Source: Bacteroidota bacterium
Lineage (GTDB): Bacteria > Bacteroidota > Ignavibacteria > Tepidaquicellales > Tepidaquicellaceae
Direction of reading: 5' to 3'
Assembly (NCBI GenBank): GCA_018266835.1
Contig: JAFDZP010000002.1
Span: 905,302-969,301, forward strand
DNA length: 64,000 nt
In this document: positions 41,085-49,529 of the stretch, piece by piece
Position numbering within the stretch: position 1 is the first letter of the stretch
Layout of the letters: each line of letters begins with the position of its first letter
The notes under the pieces: generated by a model
Databases searched by the model: none
What the model was told of the DNA's origin: nothing
The model's input: only the letters and a program-made list of their open reading frames with translations
Position numbers and translations under genes: made by a program

Positions 41085-42152
41085 TTGATAAGTATATTAA
41101 AGTCAGATGTACAGCTTGCCAATGTTACTACAATAAAATTAGGCGGCACGGCAAAATATTTTGCTCAGTTCAATAATGTTTATGAATTAAGACAGCTCCT
41201 GCAATTTGCAAAAAAGGAGAATCTGAAAATTCAGGTTATAGGCGGAGGAAGCAATATAATTTTTCCTGATGAAGGATTTAAAGGTCTTGTTTTAAAAAAT
41301 CATATTAAAGAACTGAACTACGCCATTAATGAGCATGATGTTTTTTTAAAAGCCGGCGGCGGAAATAACTGGGATGAACTTGTTTCATTCTGTGTAAATG
41401 AAGGCGCGCAGGGAATTGAATGTCTCTCCGGAATTCCGGGCAGCGTTGGCGCTACTCCCATGCAGAATGTAGGAGCATACGGACAGGAGGTCGCAGATAC
41501 AATTGTACATGTTCAGGCATTGCGTCTGGAAGATCTGGCAATAGTTAATTTTAACAGAGATGAATGCGGCTTTGGTTACAGGACAAGTATATTCAAACAG
41601 GAACAGAAAGATAAATACATTATTACTGAAGTTACTTTTATGCTAAGGCTGAACAAAGAACCTGAACTAAAATATAAAGAGCTTAAAGATGAAGTTGAAA
41701 AATTTTATGATTACAGTAACTTTTCAAACCGTGATAAATTAAAATTTGTAAGAGATAAGGTTATAGAAATAAGAAGAAGGAAATCTATGGTGATTGATGC
41801 GAATGATTCCAATTCAGTTTCATGCGGTTCTTTTTTTATGAATCCCGTTCTGAACGGAGAAGAATATAAAAAATTTGAAGAGACTTTATTTCACTTCCCT
41901 ATTAAACCGAAAGTATTTCAGACGGACGGCAAATATAAAATACCTGCAGCATGGCTTATTGAGAATGCGGGATTTCACAAAGGTATGAACAGGAACGGCG
42001 CGGCAATTTCTGAAAATCATTCACTTGCTTTGGTGAACAGAGGATGTACATCTGCGCAGTTATTAGAATTAGCAAATGATATTCAAAACAAAGTTAAACA
42101 GTTCTTTGGAATTAATTTGGTAATGGAACCGGTTATTGTAATTAATAATTAG
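41085..42152 (+). CDS. murB: UDP-N-acetylenolpyruvoylglucosamine reductase
   Basis: 355 residues, type I MurB with the longer C-terminal part. The start is TTG (41085), 4 bp after the HEPN stop. FAD-binding motifs are IGGGSNIIF near 56-64 and LSGIPGSVGATPMQNVGAYG (about 116-135). YRTSIFK holds the conserved Arg, and SCGSFFMNP near 245-253 contains the catalytic Ser position. KIPAAWLIENAGF and NHSLALVN close the C-terminal domain. The enzyme makes UDP-MurNAc for peptidoglycan with NADPH. The last codons run into a 7-bp repeat array. Confidence 0.96.
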   Translation: MISILKSDVQLANVTTIKLGGTAKYFAQFNNVYELRQLLQFAKKENLKIQVIGGGSNIIFPDEGFKGLVLKNHIKELNYAINEHDVFLKAGGGNNWDELVSFCVNEGAQGIECLSGIPGSVGATPMQNVGAYGQEVADTIVHVQALRLEDLAIVNFNRDECGFGYRTSIFKQEQKDKYIITEVTFMLRLNKEPELKYKELKDEVEKFYDYSNFSNRDKLKFVRDKVIEIRRRKSMVIDANDSNSVSCGSFFMNPVLNGEEYKKFEETLFHFPIKPKVFQTDGKYKIPAAWLIENAGFHKGMNRNGAAISENHSLALVNRGCTSAQLLELANDIQNKVKQFFGINLVMEPVIVINN

Positions 42153-42168
42153 TAATGAGTAATTAATA
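42141..42168. repeat. 7-bp tandem array at the murB stop codon
   Basis: ATTAATA, ATTAGTA, ATGAGTA, ATTAATA: four units with exact period seven. The first unit is coding (Ile-Asn-Asn of MurB) and the TAG stop lies at 42150-42152 within the second. Confidence 0.8.
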
Positions 42169-42204
42169 ACAACTTTTATCTTTTTGCTATCTCTGTGTAA
42201 TTTT

Positions 42205-42245
42205 TTGCGCACTTTGCGGTGAAGTTTTGTGTGCTTTGCGTTAAT
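42205..42245. repeat. Intergenic CTTTGCG motif pair
   Basis: ACTTTGCGGTGAAG and GCTTTGCGTTAA are separated by about 13 bp, preceded by TTTTTGCGC. I recall runs of 'CTTTGCG' phrases in intergenic DNA of many Bacteroidota. The function is unknown and it may be a decayed dispersed repeat. Confidence 0.4.
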
Positions 42246-42331
42246 TTAACTATTTTACCCTTTAGACTCGTTACAATTTATTAGAGTGAATATTTTTTTG
42301 AAATGTTGTATTTTTATTTATAGATAAGCTT

Positions 42332-42913
42332 GTGGCTAACACTCCTCACGAAAATACCAAAAGAGATATAAATTTATTAAGACGCGTTTCCGCCGGAGAT
42401 GAGTCGGCAATCGGCGAACTTTACGATTTTTATAATAAGTATTTATACACAACAATTTACTTCATTTTAAAGAATGAAGCCGAAGCAGAAGATGTACTGC
42501 AGGAAGTCTTTTTCTTAATATGGGATAAAATAGATACTTACGATGAACGTCTGGGAAATCCAATTTCATGGATGACTCGTATCTCAAGGAACAAGGCTAT
42601 AGATAAGCTGCGTGCAAAAAAACAAAATACTGATATCGATGAAACAAATGAGACTCTGATAATTGATATCAACGAGGACTATAAAAAAAGTAACCCTGAG
42701 TTTATTGCAGTTGCAGGGGAGGAACAAAAAGAAGTACTTGAAGCTATAAAAGAATTAGACGAGGTGCAGAGACAGTTAATAGAGTATGCCTATTACCAGG
42801 GCTTCTCTCATTCCGAACTCTCCGCGCACTTCAAAATTCCTTTAGGAACAGTTAAAACAAAGATCAGGTCAGCGATGATGTTTCTAAGAGAACGTTTAAA
42901 ACATTTAAACTAA
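42332..42913 (+). CDS. ECF-family RNA polymerase sigma factor
   Basis: 193 residues, starting with GTG at 42332 (MANTPHENTK). Region 2 is clear: GELYDFYNKYLY, EAEDVLQEVFFLIW near 51-64, and SWMTRISRNKAIDKLR near 79-94, which contacts the -10. Region 4 has a helix-turn-helix, YAYYQGFSHSELSAHF then GTVKTKIRSAM, near 150-183. A 50-residue linker lacks region 3, as in ECF sigmas. The cupin protein 15 bp downstream is the likely anti-sigma factor, so the pair resembles SigE-ChrR type stress systems. Confidence 0.93.
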   Translation: MANTPHENTKRDINLLRRVSAGDESAIGELYDFYNKYLYTTIYFILKNEAEAEDVLQEVFFLIWDKIDTYDERLGNPISWMTRISRNKAIDKLRAKKQNTDIDETNETLIIDINEDYKKSNPEFIAVAGEEQKEVLEAIKELDEVQRQLIEYAYYQGFSHSELSAHFKIPLGTVKTKIRSAMMFLRERLKHLN

Positions 42914-42928
42914 GATAAGGGTAGTATA

Positions 42929-43504
42929 ATGCAAGATGACATAATATTAAATTCGATTGGCGCGCTTAGTGAACCTGAAAAGGAAAAACTAATCTCATCC
43001 CTCAGAGAAGCGGGATTTGAAGAAGTGTTTCTCACTTCCGACGTAAACAACATTGTTGAAAAAATAAATAATGCCATATTCAATAATCCAAGCAGATTGA
43101 AATCACCTTCTGCAGGATTAAAAGATAAAATTATGGCAAGAATAAAAACATCACCACGAAAAGACGAACATAAAGATTTTGATTTCAAGTTTGCAGATTC
43201 CAAAGATGACTGGTTTGACCACCCGGTATTAAATGCTGTTAAGGTGAAGGTTCTTTCTATCAACAGAGAAAACAATTATGCAATGTTGATGATGAAAGTC
43301 CCTGCGGGAAATGAATATCCCGAGCATCATCATTCAGCTCCGGAAGAATGTTTAATTCTTGAAGGCGATTTTCAGGCAGAGGGCAGAGTACTTGGTCCGG
43401 GTGATTTCCATCATGCAGAGCCCGATACGGACCATGGCAAACTTTATACACGCACGGGAGTGACTTTATTGTTGGTTGTAAATCCCGCAGATTACGGTCT
43501 ATAG
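42929..43504 (+). CDS. ChrR-like cupin anti-sigma factor
   Basis: 191 residues, 15 bp after the sigma gene. An N-terminal helical part (about 1-80) is followed by a cupin barrel at about 100-185, with PEHHHSAPEECLILEGDF, VLGPGDFHHAEPDTDHG and a LLLVV strand. Candidate metal ligands are H133-H135, E139/E140, H161/H162 and H169. This matches the C-terminal cupin of ChrR, an anti-sigma factor that responds to singlet oxygen or peroxides. The N-terminal zinc ligands of classic ChrR (His and Cys) are absent: no Cys or His occurs in residues 1-80. AAGGG 12 bp before the ATG is one of the few SD-like sites here. Confidence 0.82.
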   Translation: MQDDIILNSIGALSEPEKEKLISSLREAGFEEVFLTSDVNNIVEKINNAIFNNPSRLKSPSAGLKDKIMARIKTSPRKDEHKDFDFKFADSKDDWFDHPVLNAVKVKVLSINRENNYAMLMMKVPAGNEYPEHHHSAPEECLILEGDFQAEGRVLGPGDFHHAEPDTDHGKLYTRTGVTLLLVVNPADYGL

Positions 43505-43537
43505 TTCTTTATTATAGTAAATACATAAAACAATTTT

Positions 43538-43627
43538 TGTTTTGGGGTGCCGGTAACTTATTCCTAAATTACCTGCTGAGATTACACCCACGAACCTGAT
43601 CCGGTTAGTACCGGCGTAGGAATAACA
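43538..43627 (+). ncRNA. TPP riboswitch (thi box)
   Basis: All core parts of the TPP aptamer are present in order: P1 TGTTTT (43538-43543) with AATAACA (43621-43627); P2 GGGTG (43545-43549) with CACCC (43585-43589); P3 GGTAA (43552-43556) with TTACC (43569-43573); the CTGAGA bulge (43576-43581); and ACCTGAT (43594-43600) before a CCGG/CCGG stem that leads to GCGTAGG. It is followed by a terminator and a TonB receptor gene. TPP binding is expected to switch that gene off. Confidence 0.93.
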
Positions 43628-43635
43628 TTCTATTC

Positions 43636-43690
43636 AACGCTTATATCACTCATATTTTTTCAGGTTCATGAGAGGCATAAGCGTTTTTTA
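43636..43690 (+). terminator. Intrinsic terminator controlled by the TPP riboswitch
   Basis: AACGCTTAT (43636-43644) pairs perfectly with ATAAGCGTT (43677-43685) around a 32-nt loop, followed by TTTTA. It stands between the aptamer and the receptor ATG, so the switch probably acts by premature termination. I did not find an unambiguous antiterminator pairing. Confidence 0.8.
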
Positions 43691-43711
43691 TTTTATACAA
43701 ATTATATAAAC

Positions 43712-46111
43712 ATGAAACACTTTTTAATCCTTTGTTCTTTATTTTTTATTTTTACAAAAATTTCTTTCGCGCAGGATGATATTCAGCAGCCGCCTCCATT
43801 TCAGGAAGCAGATTCATCTTATTATAAAACTCAGACCATCGAAGTCGATGCGTTGAAAGGCATTGAAAGAAAAACTCCCGTAGCTTTTCAGGATATCAAG
43901 CGGGAGGAAATAGAGCAGAAATACTGGATGCAGGACCTGCCTATGTTTCTTAACGGAAAGACAAGTCTTAACTCTTATTCCGAGTCAGGCGCATCAATCG
44001 GCTATTCGTATTTATCTCTTCGCGGATTTGATCAGCGAAGAGTTTCCATTCTCATTAACGGCACTCCGCAGAACGATGCAGAGGACCAGCAGGTTTACTG
44101 GGTTGACTTATCCGATATAACTTCCTCAGTCGAGAACATTCAGATTCAAAGAGGTATCGGAACTGCGCTTTACGGAACATCTTCAATTGGCGGCGTAATA
44201 AATATTCAGACAATAGATTACACCAGAAGAAATTTTCTGAACGTAAGCGTAGGCAGAGGTGATTACAATTCAAACCGATATTTATTTGAATATTCATCGG
44301 GTCTTGCGCAGAACAATATGGGCTTTTATGCTAAGTTTTCCAAAACAACGACTGACGGCTACAGAGACCAGTCATGGTCAGACCACTGGTCATACTTCAT
44401 AGGAGCAACTAAGATTTTCAAGAACTCTACTTTGAAGATGAACGTCTATGGAAGTCCTATAAAAAATCATCTTGCTTATCTTGGAGTAACAAAGGATTAT
44501 CTTGACGGCACTGTAACGGGAAACCAGTTAGTAGATAGAAGATATAATCCGCTTACCTACAACGATGAGACCGATAACTATCATCAGCCGCATTATGAAT
44601 TAATTTACAACTGGCAGCCATCAAAGAATGTTTATATTTCCAACACTGTAAATTACATAAGAGGCGAAGGATATTTTGTAACTTCTTATCCTGCTATCTG
44701 GGGATATGATTTTACTTATTTCAGATTGAATCCGTTCTTCACCTCTGATACCACAACCTTCAATTCGTTATACTACCAGCATAACCCTGACGGAACATTC
44801 TATCATGACCCTGTGAATGGTTATGTTGTGGATAAGAGTGATATCGTAACAAAATTATTTGTAAATAATAATGACTACGGCTGGTTCCCGAAGGTGCAGA
44901 TTACACATAAGAAGGGAACGCTGCTTATCGGAGGTGAAATGCGTATTCATAAATCGGAGCATTACGGAGAAATTGAATTTGCAAACGCGCTTCCGCAGAA
45001 TACTCCGCCTAACTACCAATACTACTATTATAACGGGAAGAAAAGAAGTCTCTCCATCTATGCAAATGAAGTTTATGACTTTAATAATTTCATAACCGGA
45101 ATGGTTGGTCTTCAATATGCAAACCATAGATATTCGCTTGATTACGATAAGTTCAAGCCATACACATTTGATGTGAACTATGATTTCTTTACTCCGAGAA
45201 TAGGATTGAATGTTATCGGACCATATAATCTAAGATTTTTCGGGAACGTTTCTTACGCAAAGCGGGAGCCGAGACTGAAAGATATTTACGATGCAGAAAG
45301 CCCTTACTCAGTTCCGAATTTCAGAGTAGTTGATACCGTTACCAAAACTTATTCTGACCCGCTGGTAAAGCCGGAAGAGATGCTTGATTATGAGTTTGGC
45401 ATTAACTTCAAAACTCCGGCAACCAATGCAAGCCTTAATTTTTATTTAATGGATTTTACCAATGAAATTGTGAACAACGGCCAGCTTGATAACGTGGGTC
45501 AGCCAATCAACGGCAACGCAGGAAAATCAATTCACAGAGGCATTGAATTCGAATACTCATTCATTCCGTTTTATTTATTTAAGGGATGGAGTAACCTTTC
45601 ACTGGAGTATAACTTAACTCTCTCCGATAATTATTTTAAAGAATATACGGAAATTTTAGGAAGAGATTCACTCGGTAATATTCTTTACGGAAATGATTAC
45701 TCGGGAAATAAAATTTTATTAAATCCTTCAGTGCTGGGAAATCTCTCTTTGAATTATAATGATAAAAATACTTTCAGCGCCTATGTTACAATGCAGCATG
45801 TCGGCAGGCAGTATTTAGATAATTCAGAGAATGAAAGAAAAAATCCTGCCGCAACACAGGTAGCAGGATATGTTGATAAAGTTATCGAGCCGTATATAGT
45901 TTTCAACGGCGGAATTTCCTATAACTTTATGAATCTTATTTCGGATAAGTCATTAAGAAAATCAATCAGAAATTTTGATGTGGAGTTAAAGGTAAATAAT
46001 ATTTTTGATAAGCTTTATACTCCGACAGGAAGCGTTGACGGATATGGAACTCCTTACTGGATACCCGCAGCAACAAGAAATTTTTATGCAAATGTGAAGA
46101 TAGGGTTTTAG
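43712..46111 (+). CDS. TonB-dependent receptor, probable thiamin(-precursor) importer
   Basis: 799 residues. Signal peptide about 1-21 (ending SFAQ), plug domain about 45-170 (IERKTPVAFQDIKREEI, LRGFDQRRVSILINGTPQND, then RGIGTALYGTSSIGGVINIQT), and a beta-barrel to the terminal aromatic (NVKIGF). The barrel contains many Tyr/Asn strands and a typical YELGxNFK-like region around 560. The TPP riboswitch upstream suggests the ligand is thiamin, a thiamin phosphate or a precursor. Riboswitch-controlled outer-membrane receptors for thiamin are known in Bacteroidota. No thi biosynthesis gene or inner-membrane permease is adjacent. Confidence 0.9.
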   Translation: MKHFLILCSLFFIFTKISFAQDDIQQPPPFQEADSSYYKTQTIEVDALKGIERKTPVAFQDIKREEIEQKYWMQDLPMFLNGKTSLNSYSESGASIGYSYLSLRGFDQRRVSILINGTPQNDAEDQQVYWVDLSDITSSVENIQIQRGIGTALYGTSSIGGVINIQTIDYTRRNFLNVSVGRGDYNSNRYLFEYSSGLAQNNMGFYAKFSKTTTDGYRDQSWSDHWSYFIGATKIFKNSTLKMNVYGSPIKNHLAYLGVTKDYLDGTVTGNQLVDRRYNPLTYNDETDNYHQPHYELIYNWQPSKNVYISNTVNYIRGEGYFVTSYPAIWGYDFTYFRLNPFFTSDTTTFNSLYYQHNPDGTFYHDPVNGYVVDKSDIVTKLFVNNNDYGWFPKVQITHKKGTLLIGGEMRIHKSEHYGEIEFANALPQNTPPNYQYYYYNGKKRSLSIYANEVYDFNNFITGMVGLQYANHRYSLDYDKFKPYTFDVNYDFFTPRIGLNVIGPYNLRFFGNVSYAKREPRLKDIYDAESPYSVPNFRVVDTVTKTYSDPLVKPEEMLDYEFGINFKTPATNASLNFYLMDFTNEIVNNGQLDNVGQPINGNAGKSIHRGIEFEYSFIPFYLFKGWSNLSLEYNLTLSDNYFKEYTEILGRDSLGNILYGNDYSGNKILLNPSVLGNLSLNYNDKNTFSAYVTMQHVGRQYLDNSENERKNPAATQVAGYVDKVIEPYIVFNGGISYNFMNLISDKSLRKSIRNFDVELKVNNIFDKLYTPTGSVDGYGTPYWIPAATRNFYANVKIGF

Positions 46112-46153
46112 TAGTAGAAAGTAACAAGTAAAAAGTATAAAGTAGAAATTACA
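46112..46153. repeat. 7-bp tandem array (AAGTAGA type), six units
   Basis: TAGTAGA, AAGTAAC, AAGTAAA, AAGTATA, AAGTAGA, AATTACA. It starts at the base after the receptor stop codon and runs into the terminator. It is closely similar to the array after parA (1004-1052). Confidence 0.85.
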
Positions 46154-46156
46154 AAG

Positions 46157-46190
46157 AAACCTGCTTGATGAATTTCAGGCAGGTTTTTTT
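46157..46190. terminator. Bidirectional intrinsic terminator
   Basis: AAACCTGC (46157-46164) pairs with GCAGGTTT (46179-46186), followed by more T on the plus strand. It sits between the convergent receptor and antiporter genes and overlaps the last bases of the antiporter frame. Confidence 0.85.
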
Positions 46191-47640
46191 ATTTCAGTTT
46201 ATCAAACAACTTCTGTTTGTTTTCTTCAAGCACCAATACCTGAAGCAAGTCCCCTTCTTCTAAATGAGTGTTACCGTTCGGAATGAAAATATTTCCGTCG
46301 CGGGCAATGAATACTATAAGAGTATCATCGGGAAGATTTAATTGAACAAGAGATTTATTCACAATTTTTGAATTGAACGGCACTATATAATCTATCATAA
46401 TTCGCTCTGACTCACGAGTTATATCAATCTCAACCGGCATCTTGGTTTTCCTTTTATCCATACGATAAACCTTCAGAAATTTCGCAACTGCCGGTATAGT
46501 CCATCCCTGAAGTAATGACGAGGTCAGCACAACGAAAAATACAATATTAAAAATGTTATAAGAATTATCAACTTTGCCCGTAACTGCAAACGTTGCTAAG
46601 ATAATCGGTACTGCGCCTCGAAGTCCTACCCATGAAATTGCAAACTTATCTCTCTTATCGAATTTAGAAAACAGAAGCGAAACGAATACACTTACAGGTC
46701 GCGCTATGAAAATTAAAATCCCTGAAATAATTAATCCTATTCCTGCAACGTTCATTAATTCTTTGGGAAAAACTAAAAGTCCGAGAGTTAAAAACATGAT
46801 TATCTGCGAGAGCCAGGCAAGTCCGTCAAAAAATCTGTGAGTTGATTTTTTTTGAATTACGTTGCTGTTGCCTATTATTATTCCTCCTATGTAAACTGCT
46901 AAAAATCCGCTACCGCCAATGAGAACAGTTACGCTATAGAGTAAAATCGAAATGCAGACAGAAAGCACAGGATAAAGACCTTCATAATTTAATTTCAGTC
47001 TGTTTGATAAAATTACCATTGCTTTAGCAATTACATAAGCTGCAATTCCTCCTATGATAAATTCTTTCAGCAGATGAAATATAACTGAAAGTATATTCAG
47101 CTCACCTGAAACAATTACCGTGGTAAAAGTAAGGGCGAGAAAAATTGCCATGGGGTCGTTGCAGCCTGATTCAAATTCCAACAGCGCATTCAGATTTCCT
47201 TTAAGCTTAATATTTTTTGAACGGAGAACAGAAAAAACTGCAGCAGCATCAGTGGCGGAAACAATCGCTCCGACAAGAAGCCCCTGATATAATTCAAATC
47301 CTAAAAAATAATGTATAGAAAATCCGACGATGAGAGTTGTGATAATTACTCCAAGAGTTGCCAGGGAGAACGAACTTTTTAAGACAGGTTTTATGTCGGA
47401 AAATTTTGTGTCAAGTCCCCCTGAAAAAAGAATGAAGACGAGTGCAAGCGTTCCTATATGCTGAGATAATTTATAATCTTCAAAATTTATTTTTCCAATT
47501 CCTTCAGAGCCTGCAAGCATACCGATAATAATAAATAATATTAGCTCAGGCAGCCCCAGCGTATTAGAGAATCTTGTAATGATTATGCTGATTACAATAA
47601 GTAAAGCTATGGCAAATAATATGAACTCAAATCCCGGCAT
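46189..47640 (-). CDS. K+/H+ (or Na+/H+) antiporter, NhaP2/CPA1 type
   Basis: 483 residues with about twelve hydrophobic helices. IIGMLAGSEG near 37-46, FSGGLDTKF near 76-84, the paired SATDAAAVFSVLRS near 128-141 and ALLEFESGCNDPMAIFLAL near 151-169 mark the CPA1 exchanger core, where the Asp residues carry cations. The C-terminus (about 400-483) is a soluble RCK_C/TrkA-C domain (SKIVNKSLVQLNLPDDTLIVFI), typical of NhaP2/CvrA K+/H+ antiporters. It lies 3.4 kb from the K+ uptake gene kup. Substrate ion is inferred. Confidence 0.87.
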   Translation of the reverse strand: MPGFEFILFAIALLIVISIIITRFSNTLGLPELILFIIIGMLAGSEGIGKINFEDYKLSQHIGTLALVFILFSGGLDTKFSDIKPVLKSSFSLATLGVIITTLIVGFSIHYFLGFELYQGLLVGAIVSATDAAAVFSVLRSKNIKLKGNLNALLEFESGCNDPMAIFLALTFTTVIVSGELNILSVIFHLLKEFIIGGIAAYVIAKAMVILSNRLKLNYEGLYPVLSVCISILLYSVTVLIGGSGFLAVYIGGIIIGNSNVIQKKSTHRFFDGLAWLSQIIMFLTLGLLVFPKELMNVAGIGLIISGILIFIARPVSVFVSLLFSKFDKRDKFAISWVGLRGAVPIILATFAVTGKVDNSYNIFNIVFFVVLTSSLLQGWTIPAVAKFLKVYRMDKRKTKMPVEIDITRESERIMIDYIVPFNSKIVNKSLVQLNLPDDTLIVFIARDGNIFIPNGNTHLEEGDLLQVLVLEENKQKLFDKLK

Positions 47641-47805
47641 AAGTAGTAAAATTTTTGAGAATTGGTTGAGGTTTTAAAAGATAAGTGGAAAAACTAATTC
47701 AATCAATGAAGAGGAAATTTTTGCCGGATAAGCCAGGTTATTACATAGATAAATTATTTTATTTACAGTATTTTCAATCTATAAAAACTAAAAAGGATAG
47801 AAATT

Positions 47806-48897
47806 ATGAGAAAAGTTTTTCTTCTTTTATTTATATTATTTTATGGAATTACATTTTCACAAAACGATAAATCCGAAGCACAGAATAAATTTGCTGAAGC
47901 TATAAAATTAGTTGATGCGGGAAAGTACAGTGAAGGATTAAAACTCTTTGAAGAAGTTCAGAAGCTTGACCCTTCCAGCAGCGCTCCGCAGTATGAAATA
48001 GCGCTGATTTATTACAAACAAAAAAAATATGAAAAGGTTATAGAGTTACTGGAAAAAATTAAGAATAAATCCGATGCTGAAGACAGATATTTTTCATTAC
48101 TTGGAAATGCATATGATCTGACAGACGACAGGGACAAGGCATTTGAAATATACGAAGCAGGTATTAAGAAATTCCCGAAGTCAGGTCCTCTGTATCTTGA
48201 ACTTGGAGTGACAAATATGATGGAGAAGGAGTATGATAAAGCACTTCAATATTTTGAAAAAGGAATTGAAGTAGCGCCAATGCACCCTTCCAATTATTAC
48301 TGGGCATCAATGCTTTGGTCTACAACTCCAAATTCAGTTTGGAGTCTGATTTACGGTGAAATTTTTCTGAATCTTGAAAGGAATTCAAACCGTACAGAGC
48401 AGATCAGCAAACTTATGTTTGAAGTTTATAAAAAGGGATATACTTTTGAAGGCAACAGCATCAAAACAAGTTTTGCCAGCGGTAATATATATGTCAGCAA
48501 AGATGAAATAGGCAAAAGCATGATTGATAAATTATTAACAACATATTCGGCGCTTTCCATATTTGATGCTGGAATGGCATTAGCTGCTGCAGGTGAAAAA
48601 AAGATAGATATAAATTCACTTAACAGAATCCGCAAAAAATTTTTAGACACATATTTTGAAAAAAAGGATAACGAAAAATTTCCGAATGTAGTTTTTGACT
48701 ATCAGAAAAAAGTAAAAGAAGCAGGTTACCTGGATGAATACAATTACTGGATTTTACTTGATGGTGATAAAGCAAATGAATCGGAATGGCAAAGTAAAAA
48801 TGAAGAAAGATGGGATTCCTTTCTAAAATGGTTTGATAAAAATTCAATAGAAATTAATGAATCAAATAAATTTGTAAGGACAAAAATTAATAAATGA
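47806..48897 (+). CDS. Exported TPR-repeat protein
   Basis: 363 residues with a signal peptide (about 1-18, ending TFSQN). TPR units follow, for example AIKLVDAGKYSEGLKLFEEV near 32-51, ALIYYKQKKYEKVIELLEKI, and LGVTNMMEKEYDKALQYFEKG near 136-157. After about 170 it is helical without obvious repeats (LMFEVYKKGYTFEGNSI, then a C-terminal WDSFLKWFDKN). TPRs usually bind protein partners. The ATG at 47806 has an AAGGA-like site before it. Its stop overlaps the first of three glycine-zipper genes by 4 bp (ATGA), so it is likely part of the same operon. Confidence 0.82.
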   Translation: MRKVFLLLFILFYGITFSQNDKSEAQNKFAEAIKLVDAGKYSEGLKLFEEVQKLDPSSSAPQYEIALIYYKQKKYEKVIELLEKIKNKSDAEDRYFSLLGNAYDLTDDRDKAFEIYEAGIKKFPKSGPLYLELGVTNMMEKEYDKALQYFEKGIEVAPMHPSNYYWASMLWSTTPNSVWSLIYGEIFLNLERNSNRTEQISKLMFEVYKKGYTFEGNSIKTSFASGNIYVSKDEIGKSMIDKLLTTYSALSIFDAGMALAAAGEKKIDINSLNRIRKKFLDTYFEKKDNEKFPNVVFDYQKKVKEAGYLDEYNYWILLDGDKANESEWQSKNEERWDSFLKWFDKNSIEINESNKFVRTKINK

Positions 48898-49484
48898 AAC
48901 TTATCACATTTTTATTACTTGTATTATCTTTGAATAAATGTTTTGGGCAGGGAGATACAATAGTTTTCAACACAGGAAAAATATTTTCAATCGCATATCT
49001 GGACAGAGATAAGAACGGAATTTCTCTGACTGAATACTCCAGTTATAACTCAGTATTTATTGATACTCTTTCAAAAAATTTTCTGACAATTGAAAGAAAA
49101 TACAATGACCTTAACAATCCGCTAAGAAATACAAAAGTAGAAAAAATTCCTCTGAGAAATATTAAGTCTCTCGGATATGTAGTCGGAAACCACGGGCCGA
49201 TAGGAGCACTTATCGGAGCAGGTTCAGGGGCAGTTGCAGGATTTATTATCACTGCGTTATCTATTAATTCAAACACCGGGGAAAATAATGACAAGACTAA
49301 TCCGAAGGGAATTGGAATTGTTTCAGGGTTATTCTTCGGCACTTTTCTGGGATTCTGGATTGGAGTAAATAATGAACGTTATGAAGACTTTGACTTAATG
49401 AAATACAACAATGATATCGGAAAGAAATACAACGAAATTATAAAAATTATACAAACCGGAATAAAACATTATAAATTAGACTAA
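48894..49484 (+). CDS. Glycine-zipper exported protein, paralog 1
   Basis: 196 residues. Signal peptide about 1-19 (ending CFGQG), a strand-rich part with FNTGKIFSIAYLD and SSYNSVFIDTL, then KIPLRNIKSLGY. Two glycine-rich membrane-like helices follow, GALIGAGSGAVAGFIITAL and GIVSGLFFGTFLGFWIGV, and a basic-acidic tail (YNDIGKKYNEIIKII-like). Glycine-zipper helices are typical of membrane-inserting or oligomeric envelope proteins. It overlaps the TPR gene by 4 bp and has two tandem paralogs. No specific function recognised. Confidence 0.72.
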   Translation: MKLITFLLLVLSLNKCFGQGDTIVFNTGKIFSIAYLDRDKNGISLTEYSSYNSVFIDTLSKNFLTIERKYNDLNNPLRNTKVEKIPLRNIKSLGYVVGNHGPIGALIGAGSGAVAGFIITALSINSNTGENNDKTNPKGIGIVSGLFFGTFLGFWIGVNNERYEDFDLMKYNNDIGKKYNEIIKIIQTGIKHYKLD

Positions 49485-49529
49485 GTCTTTTCTTCTTATT
49501 TACATGTGTAAACTTTATTCAAAATCTTT

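Noticed and set aside
47685-47870. Short ORF overlapping the start of the TPR gene
   Set aside because: Its frame overlaps the signal peptide of the TPR gene, and the A-rich sequence explains the lack of stops.
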